NCBI GenBank assembly: GCA_031261985.1
Contig: JAISIR010000020.1
Span: 124,001-188,000 of the forward strand
Length of the DNA: 64,000 bases
Direction: 5' to 3'
Origin: Clostridiales bacterium
GTDB taxonomy: Bacteria; Bacillota; Clostridia; Monoglobales; WRBX01
Shown piece after piece: positions 53,861-62,558 of this stretch. Position numbers and translations under genes: made by a program. Position 1 is the stretch's first letter; each line of letters opens with the position of its first letter. The notes beneath the pieces are model-generated. The model had not been told where the DNA came from. It saw only the letters and a program-made list of their open reading frames with translations, and ran no database searches.

Positions 53861-56800
53861 TTGGGGAACACTCCTTTTGCAAAGCCATCTTTTTTAGTCC
53901 AAACTTCCTTTTGAATGCGACTTTTATTATCGCCATATGTTTTTGGCGCGCCTGGATGTTTATACTCGCGAGCTTGTAGAATTTTGCGAGTAGAAGGAAG
54001 CCTATTCCACTGAGTTGTAAGCTTATTATAAGCATCTTCACGGAAGTTTACGATGTTAACCACATGCTCGCCGCGCTTGTTCATTTCCTTCGCCATATCG
54101 GTAACAGCGCGGACGGTTGCCTTGAAAACTTCTTCGTTATTCTGAGCTACCGACTTTTTAGTATCGACAATATCGATATAAATACCATGGGCCTGCTTAT
54201 CGTAATTAACGCGGGTGTAGGCGATAGGCTCGTTATACTCGTTTAGGATAAAGCAGAGTTTAACATCTTTAGAGGTTGCACTTTCCCACAGCCCAGCCTC
54301 GTTTGCATGACCAGGGCGCATGCAGGTGCCGCCTACCTTCATGGCGATTGTATACATTTGAGGGTTGTCTACTTCTGCCCACATATAAGTGATGCCCGAA
54401 CGTTGAGTATCGAATACTTTATCGGCAAAAACTTTGGGCGGGGCTGCCTGCGCGGCATCGTAAATTTCGCACAGGGTATTAACGTCACTATCGCTACCCT
54501 TACCATAACCTGCGCTAATTGCAGCGTTTGCAATGGTTTGATATTTTGCATTGGGGAACTCGACATTGCTAAATGCGCGGTCGAAATATTCAACACTAAT
54601 AGGGTTTTGAGATATTTCGTACTTTTGCAAGAGCGATTGCAAGGTAAAATCACCATTATTATATACCAATGTTTTAAGCGTGGCTTTAGCATCTTGGATG
54701 TTATTGTCGAGAGCTTTTTCTAAACCTTTAGGGTTAACCTTGCCACTATTTTTGCGCCCGATAACCTCGGCGTTGCGTTGGCGGGCGTAATCCCACTTTT
54801 GCGCCGCTGCCTTGATATCTGGATTATCGCTTTCAAGTGCGGCTTGGATATATGCGTTAAGCGAGTCTTTTTTAGAGATGTTAAGGTTGTAACTTTCTTG
54901 CGCAAAATGTGTTAAGGCAAAGTTGGCGATGACAGGGAAGCCAGGCTTATCCAAGTTATTTAAGAAGAAATCGATAGCTTTTTGACCTTTTGGGTCGAAG
55001 CGTTTGCGCACATTGATGGGGTCGATATCTTGCGTTTTATCTTGAAATTTAAGCAAGTTTTCAAGAGCGACACCTTCGGGCAACCCGCCAAAGTTACCAT
55101 GGATTTGCTCGTGCGTGAAGCGTTTGGCAATTTTGTTCATAGCTGATAAATATTTAGCGTTTTGCTGGGGCGTGCCTTGTTTAAGCAAGCCTAAATGAGC
55201 GAATAGTTTAATTGCATCGGTTTTAGAAGGCTCGGGCGCTTGGGTAAACCATTTATGCTTTTTAAAACGTGAATATGCGCTGTTTTTGTTTTGAATGTTT
55301 AAAAATGCTTCGATATCTTTAGCATCGAAACCGACAGCATCTATCTCATAAAACTCAGGTATTTTAGCGGTTTGTTTAGCCTTAGATAATTCAGAGGTGG
55401 CGTATGTCCAAGTACTTAATTTCGTGAATTTATCGTAGTTGATACCTTGGCTATTGTTAATTTCGCATGTTACAGATTTATCGGCAGTTAAATTTGTAAA
55501 ATAGTGTTTATTACCTAATTTTGAGATGATTGTGAAATCTTTTTTACCTCTAACATGTTCGGAGGAAAAAATGTCTATAATTTGCTCGTTCTCGCGTAGA
55601 TTATATTCAATTTTATCTACTTTATTACCTAAACTATTTGCATTGTTTATCAATAATTTTTTAAATGTAGCGTTTGGGGAATAATCGGTTGGGCTGAATC
55701 GGGTAATATCGGCAGGGATTTCTAGTGTACCATTAGGTTCAATCGAGATAACACCTTTTTGCGTATTAAGTTTAAGTTGGTTAAAAGTAGTATTTGTAAG
55801 AGTAGACGCTAAGTTGTTTGTAGAGGTGTTCATCGTGTTAAATTCAGTCGATATTTCGATTTTATCTGCATCTAAGCCCAAAAAAGCAAACTCGGGGAGA
55901 GTAGTGCCTTCGGGGATGGTTATATTGCCAACTTTCGGGCGTGGCTGGTTCAAAAATTCTTGAGGCAAAAGGGATTGTTCGTGGATTTGCAAGGCTTTAT
56001 GAAAGCTGGATTTTCCAAAAGGAATAGCGCCGCTATCGATATTTTGCGTATCGAGGCTTTGCATACTTGAATGCACATAGGCATCTTTAGTATGCGAAGG
56101 GATATTGGGTTCGGTGTAATGAATCCACTCGGTTGAGCCTACTTTAAAGTTTGTGTATTTATTTGTGGCGCTCCGATGCCTGTTGCCTCTATATTCGTTG
56201 TTACTATAACCTTTTTCAATATCATGAACGTAAGTTGTATCTTCTAGTGCAACACCATTTTTGACTAATTTAAATTCTTGTAGATAATCAAGGGTGAAAT
56301 CGCCATTTGGTCGTGATTGGTATGTTGGAAGTGTGCGACCTGTGTACTCGATTGCGTAGGTATCGGGCTTGCGTAAGAAGCCGCGTTTGTGCTTATATGT
56401 ACCATTGTTCTCGAAAACCTGGTTTATAATATTGTCGATATCTCTGGCTGGGGTATCTTTAACCTCGGTGCCAAGGAACGAATTAAACATCTCGTACTCT
56501 TTACCGTCGGCTTCTGAGATATATTTTTCGTGCCAAGTAGTGCTAGGCTGAGGTGATTTAATTGAGGCGTAAAGCGGCATAACAGCGCGGGCGGCCCCAT
56601 AATTAGTGAAAGTATATGATGCGCTGTTCCACGAAACGCTATAATACTTATTGTTACCCTCAGCAGGCGCATAAGTTGATGTTTGAAGCCCACCGCCGCG
56701 GATAATATTGCCAGCGTAATCTTTTGTATCATCGTATCTAGGGTTAATAGTGGCGCCTTGATGAGTAAGCCAATCGCTTCTATCGGCTGCTGCTGAATAT

Positions 56801-56868
56801 TTTTTTGTATAAGGGAAGGCTCTGCCTTTGAAACCGAACTCTTCTGCAATTGTGGATATTCTTAGCAT
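53857..56868 (-). CDS. Hypothetical 1003-aa protein
   Basis: 1003 aa, no signal peptide, no clear transmembrane segment. The first ~330 residues are Tyr/Asn/Ser-rich (WLTHQGATINPRY, STTWHEKYIS). Residues ~330-480 contain beta-rich segments with VGNITIPEGTTLPEFAFLGL, like BspA-type leucine-rich repeats. The C-terminal ~200 residues hold a possible catalytic-type region (GGTCMRPGHANEAGLWESA, then LCFILNEYNEPIAYTRVNYD, then GIYIDIVD) that reminds me of acetyltransferase-like or PcfJ-like C-terminal domains, but I cannot assign it. It has its own promoter and a coupled 120-aa partner. No clear similarity to the J-array proteins. Confidence 0.8.
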   Translation of the reverse strand: MLRISTIAEEFGFKGRAFPYTKKYSAAADRSDWLTHQGATINPRYDDTKDYAGNIIRGGGLQTSTYAPAEGNNKYYSVSWNSASYTFTNYGAARAVMPLYASIKSPQPSTTWHEKYISEADGKEYEMFNSFLGTEVKDTPARDIDNIINQVFENNGTYKHKRGFLRKPDTYAIEYTGRTLPTYQSRPNGDFTLDYLQEFKLVKNGVALEDTTYVHDIEKGYSNNEYRGNRHRSATNKYTNFKVGSTEWIHYTEPNIPSHTKDAYVHSSMQSLDTQNIDSGAIPFGKSSFHKALQIHEQSLLPQEFLNQPRPKVGNITIPEGTTLPEFAFLGLDADKIEISTEFNTMNTSTNNLASTLTNTTFNQLKLNTQKGVISIEPNGTLEIPADITRFSPTDYSPNATFKKLLINNANSLGNKVDKIEYNLRENEQIIDIFSSEHVRGKKDFTIISKLGNKHYFTNLTADKSVTCEINNSQGINYDKFTKLSTWTYATSELSKAKQTAKIPEFYEIDAVGFDAKDIEAFLNIQNKNSAYSRFKKHKWFTQAPEPSKTDAIKLFAHLGLLKQGTPQQNAKYLSAMNKIAKRFTHEQIHGNFGGLPEGVALENLLKFQDKTQDIDPINVRKRFDPKGQKAIDFFLNNLDKPGFPVIANFALTHFAQESYNLNISKKDSLNAYIQAALESDNPDIKAAAQKWDYARQRNAEVIGRKNSGKVNPKGLEKALDNNIQDAKATLKTLVYNNGDFTLQSLLQKYEISQNPISVEYFDRAFSNVEFPNAKYQTIANAAISAGYGKGSDSDVNTLCEIYDAAQAAPPKVFADKVFDTQRSGITYMWAEVDNPQMYTIAMKVGGTCMRPGHANEAGLWESATSKDVKLCFILNEYNEPIAYTRVNYDKQAHGIYIDIVDTKKSVAQNNEEVFKATVRAVTDMAKEMNKRGEHVVNIVNFREDAYNKLTTQWNRLPSTRKILQAREYKHPGAPKTYGDNKSRIQKEVWTKKDGFAKGVFPK

Positions 56869-56914
56869 GATTCATAACACCTCTTGACAAACACAAATAA
56901 TTCCTATTATCTAC

Positions 56915-56943
56915 ATTATACCACAATTTTTAAGGTTTTTCAA
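56915..56943 (-). promoter_or_regulatory. Promoter of the 1003-aa gene
   Basis: Minus strand TTGAAA (56943-56938), 17-bp spacer, TATAAT (56920-56915), about 45 nt before the start codon; AGAGGTG is the ribosome binding site. Confidence 0.7.
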
Positions 56944-57010
56944 GGGCGAAATGGTTAGTTATGTTAAATCAATGTTAAATTTTTGGCGACAAGCTGCCAA
57001 AAACTTAATC

Positions 57011-57946
57011 TTACTTACCCTGCATCAATGTTTTTATCGTTTCTTTTAGCTTTAAATATCCTTCGTATGGGTCATTAATATCCACAACGCTTGCTTCTAG
57101 CGGACACATGCCGTCGCCCTTGCGATTTTTGATTATATCCACTTTTTTACCGAACTCTATTTTGCAATGGTTATTAGTTAAATATTCGTAGGCGCTTTTG
57201 CTTATAACACCTGCGTACACTTTTTTTGCACCGCCTAAAATAATCAACATAGCGGCGGCTTTACCTATGATTTTATCTAGCACATAGGCGTTTTTAAAGC
57301 ACTTTTTATCGGCATCGTATAGTTGAATTAGTGGTTTTACACCGTTGCCTTTAAGCGAGTGGATAATGGCATCGTCGGAGATTACAACACACGTTGCATC
57401 GTTGTTTTTAAGCAGAGATTTTGCCTTGGTTTCGGCTTGCTTGGTATAGGTTTTATCTAACGCTATAATGATTAAAGGGATAAGGGCTAACTGGATGATT
57501 ATCCCAGGGATTCCGCTTAAAATAGCCCCCCATACGCTAAGGGCTTTTAGTGTGCCGCCAGATGCGAATGCGAGTGCGTTGAAGATTATTCCGTAGATGA
57601 TTCTGCCAGATATCATGGCGATTAGCATAGAGGGATACACATTTAGTTTAGTTTTTTTGCGCAAGTAGCCGCTAATTATGCCATAGGTGATAAGCTCGCC
57701 CGACATAATGGGCAGCATGGGGTAGGTGGCGGGCATTCCTGTTAAAAGGCTAGACAGGCAGGGGATAATTGCGCCGCCGATTGCGCCATATAGTGGGCCG
57801 CAGATTAAGCCGATAAGCAGGACGGGAATGTGCATGGGGAGTAAGACGGTGCCAGGGATTCCGAACATGTGAGAGGTTAGGTAGGGGAGTAATAAACCTA
57901 GGCAAATTAATAATGCGCACCATATTGAACGACGAGTTTTAGTCAT
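57011..57946 (-). CDS. ECF transporter S-component fused to a DUF1893 domain
   Basis: 311 aa. Residues ~1-165 have six hydrophobic segments with the ECF substrate-binding component pattern (LLPMHIPVLLIGLICGPLYGA). Residues ~175-311 are a DUF1893 domain, a cytidine-deaminase-fold family: NNDATCVVISDDAIIHSLKGNGV, a GKAAAMLIILGG helix and GDGMCPLEASV. The S-component captures a small molecule (often a vitamin precursor) for an energy-coupling transporter; the fused domain may bind or modify it. Substrate unknown. The promoter is at 58007-58035. Confidence 0.83.
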   Translation of the reverse strand: MTKTRRSIWCALLICLGLLLPYLTSHMFGIPGTVLLPMHIPVLLIGLICGPLYGAIGGAIIPCLSSLLTGMPATYPMLPIMSGELITYGIISGYLRKKTKLNVYPSMLIAMISGRIIYGIIFNALAFASGGTLKALSVWGAILSGIPGIIIQLALIPLIIIALDKTYTKQAETKAKSLLKNNDATCVVISDDAIIHSLKGNGVKPLIQLYDADKKCFKNAYVLDKIIGKAAAMLIILGGAKKVYAGVISKSAYEYLTNNHCKIEFGKKVDIIKNRKGDGMCPLEASVVDINDPYEGYLKLKETIKTLMQGK

Positions 57947-58006
57947 GTTTACAACACCTTCATATAATAAATTTATTAGTTAAAAGTTGGAAGTTATTTC
58001 TACAAT

Positions 58007-58035
58007 ATTTTACAATAAAAACTTAAAAATGTCAA
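58007..58035 (-). promoter_or_regulatory. Promoter of the ECF-DUF1893 gene
   Basis: Minus strand TTGACA (58035-58030), 17-bp spacer, TAAAAT (58012-58007). The remaining gap to the ATG shows no riboswitch-like structure. Confidence 0.68.
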
Positions 58036-58109
58036 ACAAAAAATTTCACACAATAGATATTTTTTCATATTATGAAGTATTAGATAATTAATTAGGAGTT
58101 TGATATCAA

Positions 58110-58346
58110 ATGAAAAGGTATTTTATAGTGTATAGCTCGATTACTCATGCAACAAGGGCGAAAAATTTTTGCGATAGAGTGGCAGGGTGTAATGTTGGTT
58201 TAGTTAATGCGCCTAAGAACTTGCCGATTAATGGTTGCGCCTATGCTTTGCTGGCTAGGAATATGGAGAGCGTTAATAAATGTAAAGAGATTTCTGATAA
58301 ATATCATATTAAAATTAGGGGGGTTTACGAAGATGATATATCTTGA
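58110..58346 (+). CDS. DUF3343 putative sulfur/selenium carrier protein
   Basis: 78 aa. DUF3343 pattern: YFIVYSSITHATRAKNFCDR at the start, then NGCAYALLARNMESV with the conserved Gly-Cys. The family is annotated as a putative Se/S carrier and is commonly next to cysteine desulfurases, as here, with a 14-nt overlap. It probably receives persulfide sulfur from the desulfurase. Ribosome binding site AGGAG. Confidence 0.82.
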   Translation: MKRYFIVYSSITHATRAKNFCDRVAGCNVGLVNAPKNLPINGCAYALLARNMESVNKCKEISDKYHIKIRGVYEDDIS

Positions 58347-59463
58347 TTATGCAGCGACCAGTTACAAAAAGCCGGCGAGTGTGCTAAAGGAGCTAGGTAA
58401 AAGCTATGCTAGTGCAGGGCGTGGTGGGCATAAAATGGCGCTAGAGGCGTCTAACATTGTGTACGAAACGAGGGCGAGTATTGCTCAGTTGTTTAATATA
58501 GATAACCCTTCGCAAATTGCGTTTATGAATAACACGACAGATGCGCTTAATACCGCGATAAAGGGTGTGGTGCGTGCGTTCGACCATATAATTATAAGCG
58601 GAATGGAGCATAACTCGGTTGCGCGGCCTGCGTATTCGATGGATTGTGATGTAACCGTGGTTCCGCCTAATAAGTTTGGTGTGGTAGAGCCAGATGAGGT
58701 GCGCAAGGCGATTAGGGATAACACTAGGCTGATAGTTATGACGCATGCTTCTAATATTTGTGGTAGTGTTAACGATATTAAGGCGATTGGCGATATAGCA
58801 AGTAGTAATGGTGTGATATTCTTGGTTGATGCTGCCCAGAGTGCTGGCGTGGTGGATATTGATGTAGTTGATATGCACATTGACATGCTAGCCTTCCCTG
58901 GGCATAAGATGCTATATGGGCCGCAAGGGACGGGTGCGCTTTATGTTAGAGAGGGTTTGGATATTAAGCCGCTTAAAGAAGGTGGAACGGGTTCGGCTAG
59001 TGAGGATTTGCTTCAGCCTACTTTTATGCCTGATACTCTAGAGAGCGGAACGCTGAATGTGGCAGGGATATCTGCCTTTGGCGAGGGTGTTAGATTTGTT
59101 AGCAAGATAGGTGTAGAGCAGATTCGTGAACACGAGGCGGAACATACTAAAAGTATAATAGAGGGATTAAAAAACATCAGTGGTGTGACGGTGTATGGCT
59201 TGCCTAATGAAAAAGGGCGCGTGGGGGTAGTAGGGTTTAACATAGATGGATACGATTGTAACAAGCTGTGTAATAGGCTTAGTGTTCAGCATGATATTGC
59301 GACGCGCGGGGGATTACATTGTAGTGCGCTAGGGCATAAGAGTATGGGGACGATTAAAGTTGGCATGGCGCGTGCGAGTGTTGGTTGGTGGACGAAGAGT
59401 TATGAGATAGATAAGTTTTTGACAGCGGTAAGGAAGATAGCAGAGGCGGAAAGAGATAATTGA
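58333..59463 (+). CDS. Cysteine desulfurase, SufS/CsdB-like (class V aminotransferase)
   Basis: 376 aa from the ATG at 58333, which overlaps the DUF3343 stop by 14 nt. PLP-dependent removal of sulfur from cysteine. MIYLDYAATSYKKP starts the fold; AFPGHKMLYGPQGTGALY carries the PLP-binding Lys after His; RGGLHCSALGHK carries the active-site Cys. The typical group in Clostridia is desulfurase plus DUF3343, with probable roles in selenium or tRNA thiolation rather than general Fe-S assembly. The open frame extends to 58207, but translation there runs inside the previous gene. Confidence 0.92.
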   Translation: MIYLDYAATSYKKPASVLKELGKSYASAGRGGHKMALEASNIVYETRASIAQLFNIDNPSQIAFMNNTTDALNTAIKGVVRAFDHIIISGMEHNSVARPAYSMDCDVTVVPPNKFGVVEPDEVRKAIRDNTRLIVMTHASNICGSVNDIKAIGDIASSNGVIFLVDAAQSAGVVDIDVVDMHIDMLAFPGHKMLYGPQGTGALYVREGLDIKPLKEGGTGSASEDLLQPTFMPDTLESGTLNVAGISAFGEGVRFVSKIGVEQIREHEAEHTKSIIEGLKNISGVTVYGLPNEKGRVGVVGFNIDGYDCNKLCNRLSVQHDIATRGGLHCSALGHKSMGTIKVGMARASVGWWTKSYEIDKFLTAVRKIAEAERDN

Positions 59464-59489
59464 GAATGTAGAATGTAGAATGCAGAATG

Positions 59490-59529
59490 AAATCAATAAA
59501 TTCGAGCAAAAGCTCGAATTTATTGATTT
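59490..59529. terminator. 18-bp perfect palindromic hairpin, likely bidirectional terminator
   Basis: AAATCAATAAATTCGAGC (59490-59507) pairs exactly with 59512-59529 around an AAAA loop. It is between convergent genes. A similar but imperfect palindrome is at 40675-40700. Confidence 0.7.
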
Positions 59530-59570
59530 AATTATATTAATATTGGAAAATAAAAATTGGTTACAACACA

Positions 59571-59605
59571 GTGTATAGATTCCGCGTCGGAACGCGAAAT
59601 GATGG
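59571..59605. repeat. Half copy of the MITE-like element
   Basis: GTATAGATTCCGCGTCGGAACGCGAAATGA resembles the right terminal repeat of the copies at 20841 and 40712, but lacks the outer CA and the left half. Confidence 0.6.
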
Positions 59606-59652
59606 ATTTAAAATAAAAGTATAATGAAAAATGAAAGAACACATGAGCCCTT

Positions 59653-60507
59653 CTAAAACTTAAAGTTTGCGCTTTTAAGTACTTTTTCGATGATTTTGCG
59701 TGTTACATCTGCACCTGTTATGGTTAATAGCTCTGCATCGTCGAACGAATTTGCGGTGCGGATGGAATGCTCGGTAATGATTTCTTGGAAAAACCTCATG
59801 GCAAAACGTCCATTACCAAAATCGTTGTAGCGAGTAGCGTCGCGGAATACATCTAGCATATTAGCTTTGGCTTCTTCGGTAACGTTGAAGCCTTCTTTTT
59901 GTACCTTTTGAAGCAGAATATAAAGCAGCTCGTCGGGCGTGTAATCTTCAAAAGTAAGGTTAGCGCCAATTCGGCTATGAAGACCAGGGTTGAATGTCAT
60001 GAACTTATACATTTTTTCGGTATATCCTGCAAAAATTACGGCTAGCTCGTTTTGATGTTGCTCCATCTCGGTTAGTAAAACGGCAATAACATCCTCGCCA
60101 ACTCCGCTAGACGACTCGGTAATTGCATACGCCTCGTCGAGTAAAAGTATGCCGCCCATTGCTTCTTCAACCAATTTTTTTGCCTTTGTAGTGGCATCGT
60201 AAGTTAGCAGATTTGCCGAGTTTAAAACGGTAAGTTTAGCGGGCTTGCCATCGGTTACACCTAAAAAACCCAGCTCGCCATATAGTTCGGCAAGTTTAAC
60301 AGCGACGGTGGTTTTACCTGTCCCTGCATTGCCTCTAAAAACCATGTGAAGGTTGGGGGTTTGGGTTGCAATTTTACCCTTTAACTTCTCTTGGAATTTT
60401 AGAACCGCCAAAAAGCTTATAAGAGTGGCTTTAACCTGCTCTAAGCCTATGGTTTGGGTAATAAATTCCTCTATTTTATTAAATTTACTAGAAATATCTT
60501 GAGCCAT
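59653..60507 (-). CDS. Single-module CbbX/SpoVK-like AAA+ ATPase
   Basis: 284 aa from the ATG at 60507 (AGGTG upstream; the open frame extends 3 codons to a GTG). One AAA+ module filling the protein: Walker A GNAGTGKTT near residue 58, Walker B ILLLDEAYAI, sensor-1-type IFAGYTEKM, Arg finger LHSRIG, then a lid with FGNGRFAMRF. CbbX-like proteins remodel or unfold partners (for example rubisco activation; SpoVK in spores; EccA in type VII secretion). Closest relative in the window is module 2 of the array AAA+ protein. No vWA or J gene beside it; the promoter resembles that of the array. Confidence 0.88.
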   Translation of the reverse strand: MAQDISSKFNKIEEFITQTIGLEQVKATLISFLAVLKFQEKLKGKIATQTPNLHMVFRGNAGTGKTTVAVKLAELYGELGFLGVTDGKPAKLTVLNSANLLTYDATTKAKKLVEEAMGGILLLDEAYAITESSSGVGEDVIAVLLTEMEQHQNELAVIFAGYTEKMYKFMTFNPGLHSRIGANLTFEDYTPDELLYILLQKVQKEGFNVTEEAKANMLDVFRDATRYNDFGNGRFAMRFFQEIITEHSIRTANSFDDAELLTITGADVTRKIIEKVLKSANFKF

Positions 60508-60523
60508 AAGAATCACCTAGTTT

Positions 60524-60552
60524 ATTTTAACATTTTTTGATGTAAATGTCAA
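60524..60552 (-). promoter_or_regulatory. Promoter of the single AAA+ gene
   Basis: Minus strand TTGACA (60552-60547), 17-bp spacer, TAAAAT (60529-60524). The -35 box and the first five spacer bases (TTTAC) are identical to those of the array promoter at 31446-31474, and the next nine spacer bases nearly so. Confidence 0.7.
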
Positions 60553-60766
60553 TAATTTGGTGGGATTTGTCATTAAATTGTTAAATAAGTCTATTTGTGT
60601 GATTGAAAATTTAATTTAAAACATGGTGAAAAAAATTTTTTGATATAAAACGACACAATTTATCAATTTTCTACAAAAACTTTTCGTCAAAAATCTATTT
60701 ATTTTTATATTTTTTCTAAACGCGGTTTAAAACTATGATATATTTTTTACAATTTTTTTATACCAC

Positions 60767-60782
60767 TTTTGATATATCAAAA
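60767..60782. promoter_or_regulatory. Perfect 16-bp palindrome in the AT-rich divergent region
   Basis: TTTTGATATATCAAAA. Lies in the ~395-nt gene-free stretch (60508-60902) between the AAA+ gene and the phage regulator, with half-site-like TTTTTTGAT copies near 60531 and 60635. AT-rich context makes chance plausible. Confidence 0.3.
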
Positions 60783-60829
60783 ATGATTTTAGCATAATTT
60801 TTAGTTTTATAAAGATTTATAAATTATGC

Positions 60830-60859
60830 TTGACTTATGTTGTCGCGCTTTGGTATAGT
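60830..60859 (+). promoter_or_regulatory. Promoter of the XRE regulator gene
   Basis: TTGACT (60830-60835), 18-bp spacer, TATAGT (60854-60859), ~40 nt before the start codon. Confidence 0.65.
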
Positions 60860-60866
60860 TCCTTTA

Positions 60867-60882
60867 ACGAGGACGTTCTCGT
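60867..60882. promoter_or_regulatory. Candidate operator, 16-bp near-palindrome
   Basis: ACGAGGACGTTCTCGT: self-complementary but for a G-T pair in the middle. It lies just downstream of the -10 box of the XRE gene, a place suited to autorepression. Confidence 0.5.
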
Positions 60883-60902
60883 CTACTTAAGGAGTGGTAA
60901 AT

Positions 60903-61157
60903 TTGGCTTATATTACTAGGAGTAAACGCAAGATTTCGCCATTGGATAAGTTGCGCGGGCTTAGGGCAGAGCATAGGATTACCCAAAGTATGCTTGCTAA
61001 GGCGTTAGGCGTTTCGGTTCCTACTTATTCGCGAAAAGAAGGTGGGTATAACGAATTTACGCAGCGAGAGATTGACATTATTCTTAAAATATTCCAGGCT
61101 AGTTATGCTGATGTATTTTTACCGAAAGAGAGGGTGTTTACCTTGAATATTGATTAG
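60903..61157 (+). CDS. XRE-family helix-turn-helix regulator
   Basis: 84 aa from the TTG at 60903, eight bases after GGAG; a GTG at 60894 inside the site is less likely. Typical HTH_XRE: LDKLRGLRAEHRITQSMLAKALGVSVPTYSRKE, helices 2-3 of a DNA-binding domain. Such small regulators control phages and mobile elements. It is the first gene of the phage-type module and probably binds the palindrome in its own leader. Confidence 0.85.
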   Translation: MAYITRSKRKISPLDKLRGLRAEHRITQSMLAKALGVSVPTYSRKEGGYNEFTQREIDIILKIFQASYADVFLPKERVFTLNID

Positions 61158-61176
61158 GAGATGAGTATTTTACGAT

Positions 61177-62556
61177 ATGAATAAAAATGATATTTTAAAA
61201 CTTAAAAAGCAAATTAAAAACGAGAGTAGTATTGTTCTAAAGCTAGATGGCAAGCCAAACGCGCGGCAGAGGGAGTTCTTTTTATCGCTAGCGCGGCACA
61301 CAGCCTATGGAGGAGCGAGAGGGGGCGGGAAATCGTGGGCGATGAGGCGGAAGTTTGTTTTGCTAGCGTTTAGGTATGCGGGGCTAAAGTTATTGCTAAT
61401 GAGGCGGACGCTTCCTGAATTGCGCGAGAACCATACCTTGCAATTGCAACAGGAGTTAAATGGTGTGGTTAAGTATAAGGATAGCGAGAAGGTCTTTATC
61501 TTCCCCAACGGAAGCAGGCTAAAGCTAGGGTATTGTGATAATGAGAGTGATGTATTGCAATATCAGGGGCAAGAGTATGATGTGATTGGGCTGGAGGAAG
61601 CGACCCATTTTACCGAGTATCAGCGTAATTTTTTGATGACATGTAATAGGTCGGTGAGGAGTGATTTTAGCCCGCGGATGTATTACACCGGTAACCCTGG
61701 AGGTGTAGGGCATGCCTGGTTTAAGAGGCTGTTTATCGATAAGGATTATAGGACGGGAGAACGGGGGGATGATTATCTGTTTATCCCCGCTAAAGTGTAT
61801 GACAACCCTGTATTGATGCAGAATAATCCTGAGTATGTGGAGAACTTAAAGTCGTTGCCTGAGAGCTTGCGGCGTGCGCATTTAGATGGTGATTGGGATA
61901 TATTTGCGGGGCAATATTTTGCCGAGTTTAAGCGAGATAGGCATGTTGTTAAGCCATTCGAGATTCCGCGATATTGGTACAAGTTTAGGAGTATGGATTA
62001 CGGAATGGATATGCTAGCCTGTTATTTTTGGGCGGTGGATAGCGATGGAGTATGTTATGTGTATCGTGAGATTTATCAAAGCGGGCTAAACCTAAGCGAG
62101 GCGGCACGCATGGTGGTTAATGCTACGCTTAGCAATGAGGAGATTCGGTACACCGTTGCGTCGCCAGATTTGTGGAACAGGCGGCAGGAATCGGGTTTTG
62201 CGGGGCAAGAGATTATGTGTAACGCGGGGCTTAAGGGCTTGATTAAAGCTAACGATAACAGGATAGCTGGCTGGAGGGCGATGAGGGAATATTTGGCGGG
62301 CGACACTCCGCGATTGAAGATATTTGAGAATTGTAATAACTTGATAAGGTGCTTGCCGCAGCTTCAGTTTGATAAGTTTAAGACGGAAGATGTGGCTAAC
62401 ACTCCGCACGAGATAACGCATGCGCCAGAGAGTATTAGGTATGGGATAATGTCGCGACCAGTTTTAAGTAAAAGTGATGACAGTGGTAAGTTTTACACCA
62501 AGACGGAGCGTGAGGATTTAGGTATGAAAAATTATGGGATAAGGAGAGTGTATTAA
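61177..62556 (+). CDS. Phage terminase large subunit
   Basis: 459 aa. ATPase: Walker A GGARGGGKSWA near residue 48, Walker B VIGLEEATHF, and TGNPGGVGHAW as coupling motif. Nuclease domain: RSMDYGMD and VASPDLWNRRQ with acidic residues. It packages phage DNA into capsids. No termination or frameshift; full length. The ATG is 16 nt from the only clear GGAG, a long spacing. Confidence 0.92.
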   Translation: MNKNDILKLKKQIKNESSIVLKLDGKPNARQREFFLSLARHTAYGGARGGGKSWAMRRKFVLLAFRYAGLKLLLMRRTLPELRENHTLQLQQELNGVVKYKDSEKVFIFPNGSRLKLGYCDNESDVLQYQGQEYDVIGLEEATHFTEYQRNFLMTCNRSVRSDFSPRMYYTGNPGGVGHAWFKRLFIDKDYRTGERGDDYLFIPAKVYDNPVLMQNNPEYVENLKSLPESLRRAHLDGDWDIFAGQYFAEFKRDRHVVKPFEIPRYWYKFRSMDYGMDMLACYFWAVDSDGVCYVYREIYQSGLNLSEAARMVVNATLSNEEIRYTVASPDLWNRRQESGFAGQEIMCNAGLKGLIKANDNRIAGWRAMREYLAGDTPRLKIFENCNNLIRCLPQLQFDKFKTEDVANTPHEITHAPESIRYGIMSRPVLSKSDDSGKFYTKTEREDLGMKNYGIRRVY

Positions 62557-62558
62557 AA

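Noticed and set aside
54307-54723. 138-codon plus-strand frame inside the 1003-aa gene
   Set aside because: Antisense to a coherent coding frame; no ribosome binding site or family resemblance.
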